Assembly: GCA_023406895.1 (NCBI GenBank) | Contig: JAEXTV010000026.1 | Span: forward strand, 1-64,000 | Direction of reading: 5' to 3' | Length of the DNA stretch: 64,000 bases | Source of the DNA: Bacillota bacterium | GTDB taxonomy: Bacteria > Bacillota > Clostridia > Christensenellales > SZUA-584 | Part shown: positions 17,087 through 24,840 of the stretch, one piece after another | How the letters are laid out: each line of letters begins with the position of its first letter | Position numbering within the stretch: position 1 is the first letter of the stretch | The notes under the pieces: generated by a model | Databases searched by the model: none | What the model saw: only the letters and a program-made list of their open reading frames with translations | What the model was told of the DNA's origin: nothing | Made by a program: the position numbers and the translations under genes

Positions 17087-18454
17087 ATGAGAAAATCCAT
17101 CCCAAACAAAGTTTATCTTTCCGAAGACGAATTACCCAAGCAGTATTACAACATCATGGCAGATATGCCGAATAAGCCGCAGCCGTATCTTCATCCGATG
17201 ACGCAGCAGCCTGCCGCCGCATCCGATTTGGAGCCGCTTTTTGCCAAGGCGCTGATCGAGCAGGAGATGTCGGCCGAGCGGTATATTGACATTCCCAAAG
17301 AAGTCAGGGATATCTACGCCAAGTTCCGTCCGTCGCCGCTCGTACGCGCATACGGGCTCGAAAAAGCGCTCGATACGCCCGCCAAAATCTATTACAAATA
17401 CGAAGGCAACAACCCGTCGGGCAGCCACAAGCTCAACAGTGCCGTGCCGCAGGCTTTTTACAACAAGATAGAAGGCATTAAACGTTTGTCCACAGAGACG
17501 GGCGCAGGGCAGTGGGGCAGCGCGCTTTCCATCGCGTGCGCAATGTTCGGCCTTGAGTGTGCCGTGTATATGGTACGTGTGTCGTATGAGCAAAAACCAT
17601 ACCGCAAAACGCTGATGCAGACATACGGCGCGAACGTGGTCGCGAGCCCGTCGAACTTAACCAACGCGGGGCGCGCCATACTCGCCAAACACCCGCATTC
17701 GCTTGGCAGCCTCGGCATCGCAATATCCGAAGCCGTGGAAGACGCCGCGATGAGAGAGGATACGCATTATGCGCTCGGCAGCGTATTGAACCACGTGATT
17801 CTGCACCAGACCATCATTGGTCTTGAAGCCAAAAAACAGTTTGATCTGATTGACGAATACCCGGATATTATCATCGGCTGCAACGGCGGCGGGTCCAACT
17901 TCTCAGGCTGCTCGTTCCCGTTTATTCATGAGACGCTGACGAAAGGCACCAAGACCGACTATGTCGCCGTCGAACCCGCGGCCTGCCCCAAGCTGACTAA
18001 GGGCAAGTTCGCGTACGATTACGGCGATACAGCCAAAATGGCGCCCATCGCGATGATGTATACGCTCGGGCACGATTTCATTCCCGCCGGTATCCACGCG
18101 GGCGGTTTGCGTTACCATGGCGATTCCGCGCTGCTCTCACAGCTTTATCACGACGGCTATGTGAAGGCGGCGGCGGTGCAGCAGACGGATGTGTTTAAAG
18201 CGGCGGTGCAGTTCGCGAAGAGCGAAATCATACTGCCCGCACCCGAATCGGCACACGCGATTGCGTATGTGATTGAGAAGGCGCTCGAATGCAAAGAATC
18301 CGACGAAGCCAAAACGATATTCTTCAACCTTTCGGGCCACGGCAATTTTGACCTTGCGGCGTATGAGGAATACCTTGCGGGCAACCTTGAGGACTTTGAG
18401 TACACCGACGAAATGTTGTGCCAGGGGCTTTCCACGGTACCGGCAATCGGCTGA
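17087..18454 (+). CDS. TrpB-like PLP enzyme (TrpB2 type)
   Basis: A 455-residue PLP enzyme of the tryptophan synthase beta family, long 'TrpB2' branch. NPSGSHKLNSA places the PLP lysine at Lys115; TETGAGQWGSAL supplies the substrate carboxylate loop and GCNGGGSNF the phosphate-binding glycine loop. The N-terminal extension (about 60 residues) and LRYHGDSALLSQL are typical of TrpB2. Known TrpB2 enzymes make tryptophan from indole and serine without tight coupling to TrpA, probably as indole salvage. No other trp gene is in the window. Start ATG follows AGAGGAG. The gene stands alone, ended by a terminator at 18622. Confidence 0.88.
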   Translation: MRKSIPNKVYLSEDELPKQYYNIMADMPNKPQPYLHPMTQQPAAASDLEPLFAKALIEQEMSAERYIDIPKEVRDIYAKFRPSPLVRAYGLEKALDTPAKIYYKYEGNNPSGSHKLNSAVPQAFYNKIEGIKRLSTETGAGQWGSALSIACAMFGLECAVYMVRVSYEQKPYRKTLMQTYGANVVASPSNLTNAGRAILAKHPHSLGSLGIAISEAVEDAAMREDTHYALGSVLNHVILHQTIIGLEAKKQFDLIDEYPDIIIGCNGGGSNFSGCSFPFIHETLTKGTKTDYVAVEPAACPKLTKGKFAYDYGDTAKMAPIAMMYTLGHDFIPAGIHAGGLRYHGDSALLSQLYHDGYVKAAAVQQTDVFKAAVQFAKSEIILPAPESAHAIAYVIEKALECKESDEAKTIFFNLSGHGNFDLAAYEEYLAGNLEDFEYTDEMLCQGLSTVPAIG

Positions 18455-18504
18455 AACAACACCTATGAGGCGGCTGCATTTCGCAGTCACACAGGATAGG
18501 AAAA

Positions 18505-18621
18505 ACTTAATGGGCCTCACAATCCACCCTTTCTGGTTTTTAAGCCGTTTTCTCTCCCCCGGTCACCTATTGGTGACGCAGTCGGCGGAGGGGGATGGTA
18601 ATCGGGTTTCTGACACTCTGG
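18505..18621. repeat. Dispersed intergenic repeat, copy 1 (hairpin GGTCACC..GGTGAC)
   Basis: Contains CAATCCACCCT, TTTTCTCTC, a GGTCACC/GGTGAC hairpin, CAGTCGGCGGAG and CTGACACTCTG. The same blocks, partly in a different order and diverged, occur at about 62797-62893. Non-coding. Confidence 0.5.
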
Positions 18622-18648
18622 GCGGCTGCATATCGCAGCCGTTTTTTT
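18622..18648 (+). terminator. Rho-independent terminator after TrpB-like gene
   Basis: Stem CGGCTGC/GCAGCCG with a 5-nt loop is followed by seven T. It lies about 170 bp after the stop. A near-copy of its left half, GGCGGCTGCATTTCGCAG, occurs right after the stop (about 18470), as if a repeat had been inserted into the original terminator. Confidence 0.7.
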
Positions 18649-18661
18649 GTTTGGGCATCGA

Positions 18662-18690
18662 TTGACAAATACAAAATCTCCCGTTAAAAT
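18662..18690 (+). promoter_or_regulatory. Sigma-A promoter for the GNAT-TetR operon
   Basis: TTGACA, a 17-bp spacer and TAAAAT: a near-consensus promoter 44 bp upstream of the acetyltransferase start. The expected transcription start is about 18697, just before the palindromic operator. Confidence 0.75.
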
Positions 18691-18700
18691 TACCAGTAGT

Positions 18701-18717
18701 CATTACCAGCGGTAATG
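18701..18717 (+). promoter_or_regulatory. Candidate TetR operator
   Basis: A perfect inverted repeat CATTACC-AGC-GGTAATG lies just downstream of the -10 box, and the half-site TTACCAG also occurs 13 bp upstream as a direct repeat. The position overlaps the start of transcription, as expected for a repressor, and a TetR gene is in the same operon. Confidence 0.6.
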
Positions 18718-18733
18718 AAAAAGGGGGATAGCG

Positions 18734-19228
18734 ATGCAATCTGAAATTATACTGAGACCTATGGAGATCGGTGACGCACAGCCGGTGATGGATATTTTCA
18801 ACCATTATGTGGAGCACAGCTTTGCGGCCTATCCGCAAACGCGTTTGCCCGAAGCATTTTATACCGCACTGATGGCCTCATACCAGGGGTATCCGAATGC
18901 GGTGGCGGTGGACGGAGAAAAAGTGGTGGGGTTTGGCGGTCTGCGCGCTTACAGCCCGATAGCCACGTTCTCGCATACGGCGGAGATCTCTTATTTCTTA
19001 AGCCCCGATTATGCCGCCAAGGGACTCGGCACATTAATGCTGGCGTACTTTATCAAAGGAGCCAAGGAAAAGAATATTGAAACGCTGCTTGCCAGCATCA
19101 GCTCGCTCAACGAGGCCAGCCTTGCGTTTCACCGCAAGCATGGGTTTGCTGTCTGCGGTACGCTTAAAAGCATAGGGCGCAAAAACGGCGTGACGTTTGA
19201 TGTGGTTTATATGCAGAAAATGATTTGA
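18734..19228 (+). CDS. GNAT family N-acetyltransferase
   Basis: A 164-residue acetyl-CoA-dependent acetyltransferase. It opens with IILRPMEIGDAQPVMDIFNHYVEHS and has AEISYFLSPDYAAKGLGTLML (about residues 83-103), the acetyl-CoA pyrophosphate loop (variant of Q/RxxGxG/A), and LNEASLAFHRKHGFAVCGTL near the end. The layout resembles phosphinothricin/methionine-sulfoximine acetyltransferases, but the substrate is not determined. GGGG ribosome site precedes the ATG. It is the first gene of a two-gene operon with a TetR regulator 9 bp downstream, behind a promoter with a palindromic operator, so a small-molecule inducer is likely. Confidence 0.85.
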   Translation: MQSEIILRPMEIGDAQPVMDIFNHYVEHSFAAYPQTRLPEAFYTALMASYQGYPNAVAVDGEKVVGFGGLRAYSPIATFSHTAEISYFLSPDYAAKGLGTLMLAYFIKGAKEKNIETLLASISSLNEASLAFHRKHGFAVCGTLKSIGRKNGVTFDVVYMQKMI

Positions 19229-19237
19229 GGAGATCAA

Positions 19238-19834
19238 ATGGCAAAGGGCATCAGCAAAGACCGCGTGATTGAAACGGCGCTGACACTCATCGATCAAGGT
19301 GAAACGAAGATCAACTTCCGCGATATCGCGCGCGAGCTCAATTGCGCTCACACAAACCTGTATAACTACTTCGATTCGTTTGACGCGCTGCTTTGGGAAG
19401 CACAGGAAACGATTATGCTGCGGCTGCAAAGTGACATTGAAAATGGCCTCAACAGCGCTGCGGAGCCGGAAGCAAAGCTTGCCGCTTTTTTTCGCGCCTT
19501 TGTGGATTTCTATCTGGCACACAAGGGATGGTTTGCCCTCGCTTGGTTTGCGTCGCTTGGCAGCCCGCGGCCCAAGCACCATTATGACCTGACAGTGAGC
19601 ACTGTGGATGACATGATTCAATCCCTCTCGTCGATCTCACGCCAGATGAGCGGGAAAACCGTGAGTGAGGAAGAGATGCGGTTTATGCTGCATAATGTGC
19701 ACTGCTATATCATCGGCGAGCTGTCCATCTATTTTTCGGGGCGGAGCCTGCTGCGGGATGAAGCACAATTCAGAACGCACGTGAACACACAGGCAGCGAA
19801 GATGATGCTGGCCATGCTGTTGTCAGCGGAATAA
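19238..19834 (+). CDS. TetR/AcrR family transcriptional regulator
   Basis: A 198-residue repressor. The N-terminal TetR helix-turn-helix covers about residues 8-50, with INFRDIARELNCAHTNLYNYF as the recognition region. The C-terminal about 130 residues form the helical ligand-binding domain, with an early aromatic patch KGWFALAWFASLG. The ribosome site GAGGAG lies directly after the GNAT stop. Cotranscription with the acetyltransferase behind the CATTACC/GGTAATG palindrome suggests it represses its own operon; that is inference. A bidirectional terminator follows. Confidence 0.87.
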   Translation: MAKGISKDRVIETALTLIDQGETKINFRDIARELNCAHTNLYNYFDSFDALLWEAQETIMLRLQSDIENGLNSAAEPEAKLAAFFRAFVDFYLAHKGWFALAWFASLGSPRPKHHYDLTVSTVDDMIQSLSSISRQMSGKTVSEEEMRFMLHNVHCYIIGELSIYFSGRSLLRDEAQFRTHVNTQAAKMMLAMLLSAE

Positions 19835-19835
19835 A

Positions 19836-19860
19836 AAAAGCGGCTGATATGCCGCTTTAA
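19836..19860. terminator. Bidirectional terminator between tetR-like gene and a convergent gene
   Basis: AAGCGGC/GCCGCTT stem with a 6-nt loop, A-rich on the left and T-containing on the right, lying between two convergent stop codons. Confidence 0.7.
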
Positions 19861-19868
19861 GACTATGG

Positions 19869-20345
19869 TTATAAGAGCACGCTGATCAGGCTTTCATCGT
19901 CATTCTCAACAAACTGCGTATAGGCCGAAACGAATCCGCTGTACGCCGAAATGGCGTTTTTCGTTTTGGTATCGCCGGTGGACGGCGTGCCGCTGAGCGC
20001 TTCTTTCACCTTCTGCGCATTGGCAGTGCTCGTATCAAGAATGCTGAACATATCAGTATCGCCCGCCATCAGGCTGACCACATTGCTGGTCGGAGAACCG
20101 CTTGTGCCCGTATTTTTGATTTGGCTGAGCTTAAGAAGATCCTTTGCGTAGCCGGATATGCTGCCGATTGTGCTGAAATTCGAATCACTGGTCAGCGCAT
20201 CAAACGCCGTGTTTATATCCGCAACATTGAATTTTGCTTTGGACACAGCCGAAGAATCCACAGCATGTGCTTTGTAAGCATCGCTGTTGGTCAGGGCGTG
20301 TATGTTATAATACGACTTTGACAGACTGGAGACTGTGAGACTCAT
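19869..20345 (-). CDS. Hypothetical Ser/Thr/Ala-rich protein
   Basis: A 158-residue protein that I do not recognise. It starts MSLTVSSLSKSYYNIHAL, lacks a signal peptide and cysteines, and is rich in Ser, Thr, Ala and Asp with alternating helix-like stretches (VADINTAFDAL, ISGYAKDLLKLSQI, NAISAYSGFVSAY). The composition recalls flagellar or secreted filament-type proteins, but no motif supports this. The ribosome site AAGGGG precedes the ATG at suitable spacing. It is monocistronic, with a terminator shared with the tetR-like gene and a dispersed repeat directly upstream, so its promoter must lie in or beyond that repeat. Confidence 0.6.
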   Translation of the reverse strand: MSLTVSSLSKSYYNIHALTNSDAYKAHAVDSSAVSKAKFNVADINTAFDALTSDSNFSTIGSISGYAKDLLKLSQIKNTGTSGSPTSNVVSLMAGDTDMFSILDTSTANAQKVKEALSGTPSTGDTKTKNAISAYSGFVSAYTQFVENDDESLISVLL

Positions 20346-20362
20346 AGCATCATCCCCTTCTG

Positions 20363-20515
20363 TAAACGCTGATTAATTCGAAACGCCGTCCTGACGGCTG
20401 CTTCCGCGCTCTGCTGTGACTGAAATCTCAAAATAGCGCTGCTATTCCTCGATTTCGCTCCGTGCAGCGCACGAAATCCTCTCGTCAATCCGTCATTCCT
20501 CATTTAATCATTGTT
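20363..20515. repeat. Dispersed ~155-bp repeat, copy 1
   Basis: Starts TAAACGCTGATTAATTCG and ends CTCATTTAATCATTGTT. A copy of nearly the same length occurs at 63016-63170 in the same orientation with about 85% matching bases by eye. The ends form imperfect inverted repeats (AACGCTGATTAATT against AACAATGATTAAAT), and the centre contains GCGCTGC/GCAGCGC and GATTTCG/CGAAATC pairs. No reading frame is conserved. This is MITE-like or a structured RNA; see the second copy. Confidence 0.8.
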
Positions 20516-20557
20516 GACTTCTGACATGTATTATAACACATGATTTAACAAAATGAT

Positions 20558-21835
20558 CTATTCAGCGATATTTTTTTTGCTTCTGTGGCGGCTCAGCAGC
20601 GCAATCATCAGACATATGAGCGCGAGAGCGCTGTAGGCAACCGGCTGATAAAAAGAGTAAACGCCCCACAGGTGAAAAACGTTGCTGATGAGGCCCCAGA
20701 CGATGCCGGGGACCAGCGCAAACAGCACGGGAGCAAACTTGTTATCGAGCACTCTGCTGGATGTGAGCAGCGCGAACACAAATATGATGAACGCGGTGTA
20801 CTGAAGGTCCGCCGCCGATGTGGCGGTCTGAAAGCGCACAAGCAATACAAACCCGGCTGCCGCCGCAATTTCAGCACTGGCCAGATATGCGAACATATAT
20901 GACACCGTGGTATGAGTGCTGTCTCTATCCGCTTGCGGTTTTCCGATTCTGGTCAGCAAATGATAGAGAAAGCCGAGTATAAAGACGGTGCCGAGCAGGG
21001 CGAGTATGCCGACGATGCTGGTAGACCCAAAATATTCGATTCTGCCGGTAAACTGGGCACTGAGCATCTGGCCTTGGGTTAATGCCGTGCTCACACCGCC
21101 GACGACGAGGCCGGAGGCCAGCGTCACGATGAAAGCGGGTGTTTTAAAAAACACCACCGCAAAACCGTTGATAAGGCCGAGCAGCAGAGCGGCAGACGCC
21201 GCAAGCAGCACACCGCTCACGGCGGAACCGCCCAACAGCATTGTCTGGGCAATAACAACAGAACTCATGGCCATACAGGGGCCGATTGAGAGATCAAGCC
21301 CTTGCGCACGCGTGGTCAGCGTCGCCGCGATGGCAATCAGAGAAAAAAGAGCGCACTGCTTGACTGCGTTCATTAAATTGTTGTATGCAAAAAACTGCGG
21401 CGTGATCACACTTAAAAAAACCGCTGAGCACACCAGCAGCAGTGCGAGGATCAGCCCCATACCTGTATTGACAAACGTATGAGGACGGATTGTCTCGCCG
21501 ATTTGCGGCCGGGTGTTTTTTTTGTTTTTGGTTGTATAAACCGGCTCGTCCACGGGCTCCGCTTCTGGAAAAACGCCGCGGTAAGGCAAAGGCGGAGCAG
21601 CCTGTGACGCGCCTTGAAAGGCGGGGGCCATCGGCTGGGCATTGGTGAATTGGGACGCTGTCATTGGCGGGGAATCCGTGAGCGGATCCGAAGCGGGGAT
21701 ATCCGAAAATGACGTGACCGCTTCAGCGTATGCGGTTGCTTCCGGCTGCGGTGTCTCCATCAGCCTTTGGCCGCAAACAGTGCAGAATAAAGCATCGTCG
21801 TCCGAGTCTTTTCCGCAATGGGTGCAATATTTCAT
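20558..21835 (-). CDS. Zinc-ribbon domain fused to an ABC sugar-type permease
   Basis: A 425-residue fusion. Residues 4-21 are a zinc ribbon (CTHC and CTVC, Cys 4, 7, 18, 21). Residues about 25-120 are a Pro/Ala-rich disordered linker. Residues about 125-420 are a BPD_transp_2 permease with 8-10 hydrophobic segments and the family motif TRAQGLDLSIGPCMAMSSVV, plus NGFAVVFFKTPAFIVTLAS, as in RbsC/XylH-type sugar importers. Such permeases need an ATPase and a binding protein, neither of which is nearby. A cytosolic zinc ribbon on a permease is unusual. Start ATG follows GAGGTGAG. It is monocistronic, so partners must be encoded elsewhere or the protein has another role. Confidence 0.85.
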   Translation of the reverse strand: MKYCTHCGKDSDDDALFCTVCGQRLMETPQPEATAYAEAVTSFSDIPASDPLTDSPPMTASQFTNAQPMAPAFQGASQAAPPLPYRGVFPEAEPVDEPVYTTKNKKNTRPQIGETIRPHTFVNTGMGLILALLLVCSAVFLSVITPQFFAYNNLMNAVKQCALFSLIAIAATLTTRAQGLDLSIGPCMAMSSVVIAQTMLLGGSAVSGVLLAASAALLLGLINGFAVVFFKTPAFIVTLASGLVVGGVSTALTQGQMLSAQFTGRIEYFGSTSIVGILALLGTVFILGFLYHLLTRIGKPQADRDSTHTTVSYMFAYLASAEIAAAAGFVLLVRFQTATSAADLQYTAFIIFVFALLTSSRVLDNKFAPVLFALVPGIVWGLISNVFHLWGVYSFYQPVAYSALALICLMIALLSRHRSKKNIAE

Positions 21836-22242
21836 GTTCTCACCTCATCATCGTTGTGCTTGTCCTGAAACGACTATAGGCTTTGAACGGATGAAAATGC
21901 AAGTGAAACCGCCGTATCCGACAAAAATACAAAAGAATCGAAGTTATTTGTCATACAGGGCACAAATAAAAAGCGCGGCAGGTCACAGCTTTATTGCTAT
22001 TCTCAGTTCCCGGCTTGGGGACAGGCGGGGAGGAAGGTACAAAGCTTCAGAGCGAGCGGCTGCTTTTAAACGGCCTTTCCGCCATCTGCCGGTGACAGCC
22101 CTTCTTTCTCGCGTTTGGACCGTTGTATCTAGGGTTGCTTAAAAAATGCTTTATGGCTTAACCATGGGATTCCTCTCCCGCTCCGCTCCATCGGAATGAC
22201 ATTAGTTGCTTGGCCGTTCCCTATGATGAGTGTTTAGATCGG
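21836..22242. other. Intergenic region without a gene
   Basis: Open frames here are short and lack ribosome sites. The right half holds the generic phrase CATCGGAATGACAT, also seen in variant form near 35970 (ACGGAATGACAC), which suggests a degraded dispersed repeat. I see no RNA gene or clear hairpin. Confidence 0.4.
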
Positions 22243-23292
22243 CTATTTGAGCGTGAAGGGCAGGATGTTGTCCGTGTTGCGGTGAGCAAAAATCCAGCCA
22301 TTGAGCTTACTCAAGTTATAAACCACCGACCACTGTAGCTTATCGTCACTGCCATCGTAACAACCGATTTTCGTGAGCAGGCTGAGCGCCTGATCTTCAG
22401 TCAATGTGCCGCCGTTATTCTTAATGGTTTGCATCACCGTATCGTAACGGTCAAACTCGGTATACCCTTCACCGATGTTGAGCCCGTTATAGGCGATAAA
22501 GTTGGACGCAACCTGATAATCCTTATCCGGCTTAACCGTTCGGAGCGCGCCGTCCCAGTATTCCACAATTACCGACTGGCCCGTCGCGTCAGCGATCAGG
22601 TAATGGCAGTCCACATCGGCTGAGAAATAGATGTTGTATTTTTTGAGCAGTTCCACTGCCTCGTCCACACTCGCCGCTTTGTCTAGCACAAGGCGGATAG
22701 CCGTGGTGGTGTTGAGCGTGATTTTGCTCTCATCATAATCCAGCGAAGCTTCGGGTACCGCGAGCAGCGCGATCGCGACGCCTTTTTCATTGACGCCGTC
22801 AAACGGCAGGTACGGCGCGGCGAGCACGAGGAACGCGCCTAAACCCTCGGGCAGATTATCTTTTGAATAACCCGCAAAAGTTAAGTTCACCGTGGAGACC
22901 GAGGCATAGCCGTTCTGCGGCGTGGTTTTCACCTGCAGCGAGGGCGTGTAGTCAAAGTCGAAATTGCGGCCGAAAATCACATCGCCGTTCTCATTGTGCG
23001 TGACGAAGGCCGTGCAACCGTTGCCCGTCACACCAAGATCGATCGGCAGGCCCTTTAAAAGCCGCTTTGTGACGAAGGCTTCGATATCGCCGTCGTTCTT
23101 CGCGCCGACTTTGAGAAAATCGTCAAAGCCGTAGTCGCCGAAATATGTCATGGTATACATCGGATAATTATCTGCCTTTTTGAGCGTGGCAAGGCTGCGC
23201 AGCTCGTTGAAAAAAAGGCCGGCCGCCGCAAAAACCGCGACAACGAGGAAACAGCCAAGTATGATTAGTATTCTCGATATTATTCTTTTCAT
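22243..23292 (-). CDS. Membrane-anchored choloylglycine hydrolase-like (Ntn) amidase
   Basis: A 349-residue protein with an N-terminal membrane segment (about residues 5-28) and an extracytoplasmic Ntn-hydrolase domain. The segment GNGCTAFVTHNENGDVIFGR followed by NFDFDY matches the conserved start of the linear amide C-N hydrolase family (bile-salt hydrolase, penicillin V acylase, acid ceramidase-like), with Cys of GCTAF as the expected nucleophile. In classical members this Cys becomes residue 1 after processing; here about 90 residues precede it. NEKGVAIALLAVP and the C-terminal NLSKLNGWIFAHRN also fit. The substrate is unknown. Start follows AGAGGTC. It lies downstream of flotillin on another transcript. 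Confidence 0.8.
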   Translation of the reverse strand: MKRIISRILIILGCFLVVAVFAAAGLFFNELRSLATLKKADNYPMYTMTYFGDYGFDDFLKVGAKNDGDIEAFVTKRLLKGLPIDLGVTGNGCTAFVTHNENGDVIFGRNFDFDYTPSLQVKTTPQNGYASVSTVNLTFAGYSKDNLPEGLGAFLVLAAPYLPFDGVNEKGVAIALLAVPEASLDYDESKITLNTTTAIRLVLDKAASVDEAVELLKKYNIYFSADVDCHYLIADATGQSVIVEYWDGALRTVKPDKDYQVASNFIAYNGLNIGEGYTEFDRYDTVMQTIKNNGGTLTEDQALSLLTKIGCYDGSDDKLQWSVVYNLSKLNGWIFAHRNTDNILPFTLK

Positions 23293-23406
23293 AGTGACCT
23301 CTGATTTGGAGAATATTTGTAGTATAACAGAAAACAATCAAAATCAAAATCCTCTTCACCGAGGCAAAGAGGATTATATTGGTTTATAAGTATGGTATTT
23401 TAATCG

Positions 23407-24828
23407 TTATTCCGCGGGCTTCTGCTGTGGCTCAGGGGCATCCTGCTTGGCCTGAGCACTCAGCTTATCCTGTTCACGCTGTTTGTCTTTGCCGAGATAT
23501 TCGGGCAGCTCCATGCCGGCCATATCAAAAAGCTCGTTCATGGGCGGCAGGCTCTTCATGAGACCGGAGAGAAAGTTTGCCGTGGACGATTCACCTTTGC
23601 CGTTTCCGCTGTCCCACACCGTTACCTTGTCGATCTTCAAGTTCTTAATGGCTTCCACCTGTACCTTAACGATCTCTTCCATTTTATCGGCAATCATCAT
23701 GCGCACCGCCGCGTTGGCATCGCCCTCAGCCGCGCCGATGATCTGCTTAAAGCCTTCGGCTTGTTTGGTCAGTATCTCATTGATACCTTTGGCCTGTGCC
23801 TGCATCTTGGCAAATATCGCGTCGGCTTCGCCCTTGGCCATTCTTCTGAAACGCTCGGCTTCGGCTTCGGCATCAATTTCCGCCTTCCTCTTGGCAATTT
23901 CGGCCTGAACAATAATATCGGCTTCCTTGGAGGCCTGCTCGCGGCTGGCTCTTTGGCGTTCCGCCTCTTCTTCCGCCGCGTATGCTTCCTGCAGCGCTTT
24001 GGCCGTCTGCACCTTTTCGGCGGCTGTCGCGCGTCTTAAAGCCTCGGCTTCCTTCTCTCTGCGCAGCGCGTCCGAGTTGGCGACCGTGATCTTCGCCGTA
24101 TTTTCGCCCTCTATCGCTTCGGAATTGGCCTGTGCCACGTTGATTCTTTCATCCTTCTGGGCCACCGCCTCGCCGATGGAGCCATCCCTGTTCTTCTCAG
24201 CGACGCTCTTTCTCGCGTCGTTAATCGCCTTGGCTGCGGCTTCTTTACCGAGAGCCTGTATATAGCCCGATTCATCGTTGATATCCGTGACGTTCACGTT
24301 GATGAGCCGGAGACCGATTTTTTTCAATTCCGTTTCCACATTGCGCGAGACTTCCTCCAAAAAGAGATCTCTGTCCGTGTTGATCTCTTCAATATCCATC
24401 GTCGCGACGACGAGACGCAGCTGGCCGAAAATAATATCCTTGGCAAGCTCCTCAACCTCATCGAGGCCAAGCCCCAGCAGACGTTCCGCAGCGTTTTGCA
24501 TCACGCCGGGCTCCGTGGAAATACCGACCGTGAAACGGGAGGGAACATCGATGCGGATGTTCTGTTTGGACAGCGCGTTTTTGAGATCGACCGTGATGGA
24601 TATCGGCGTGAGGCTCATAAACTGGAAGCTCTGAAAAACGGGCCAGATGAACGCAGCACCGCCGTGCACGCATTTCGCGCTAGCGGTTGCGCCGTTGGCT
24701 CCCCGCCCAACCTTACCATAAACCACAAGAATTCTGTCGGATGGGCATTTTTTGTAGCGCGTTAAAATGGCGATGAATGTCGTGAAGAGAATCACGACCA
24801 CAATGACGACGATGAGCAATACATCCAT
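23407..24828 (-). CDS. floT: Flotillin family membrane-scaffold protein
   Basis: A 473-residue flotillin. Residues about 3-25 are a membrane hairpin; residues about 30-200 form the SPFH/band-7 domain (GGAAFIWPVFQSFQFMSLTPI is its start region). Residues about 200-350 are the flotillin coiled coil rich in EAEA, ERQRA and KRKAEIDAEAEAERF repeats. The C-terminus holds LSGLMKSLPPMNELFDMAG. Flotillins organise functional membrane microdomains with NfeD partners. It lies 12 bp downstream of the NfeD-like gene, the same order as B. subtilis yuaF-yuaG (floT). A near-consensus ribosome site AAAGGAGA precedes the ATG. Confidence 0.92.
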   Translation of the reverse strand: MDVLLIVVIVVVILFTTFIAILTRYKKCPSDRILVVYGKVGRGANGATASAKCVHGGAAFIWPVFQSFQFMSLTPISITVDLKNALSKQNIRIDVPSRFTVGISTEPGVMQNAAERLLGLGLDEVEELAKDIIFGQLRLVVATMDIEEINTDRDLFLEEVSRNVETELKKIGLRLINVNVTDINDESGYIQALGKEAAAKAINDARKSVAEKNRDGSIGEAVAQKDERINVAQANSEAIEGENTAKITVANSDALRREKEAEALRRATAAEKVQTAKALQEAYAAEEEAERQRASREQASKEADIIVQAEIAKRKAEIDAEAEAERFRRMAKGEADAIFAKMQAQAKGINEILTKQAEGFKQIIGAAEGDANAAVRMMIADKMEEIVKVQVEAIKNLKIDKVTVWDSGNGKGESSTANFLSGLMKSLPPMNELFDMAGMELPEYLGKDKQREQDKLSAQAKQDAPEPQQKPAE

Positions 24829-24840
24829 GAAAATTCTCCT

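Noticed and set aside
21642..22142. Plus-strand frame of 166 codons antisense to the zinc-ribbon permease start
   Set aside because: Half of it is antisense to a well-supported gene; no ribosome site, and codon use is unlike the neighbours.
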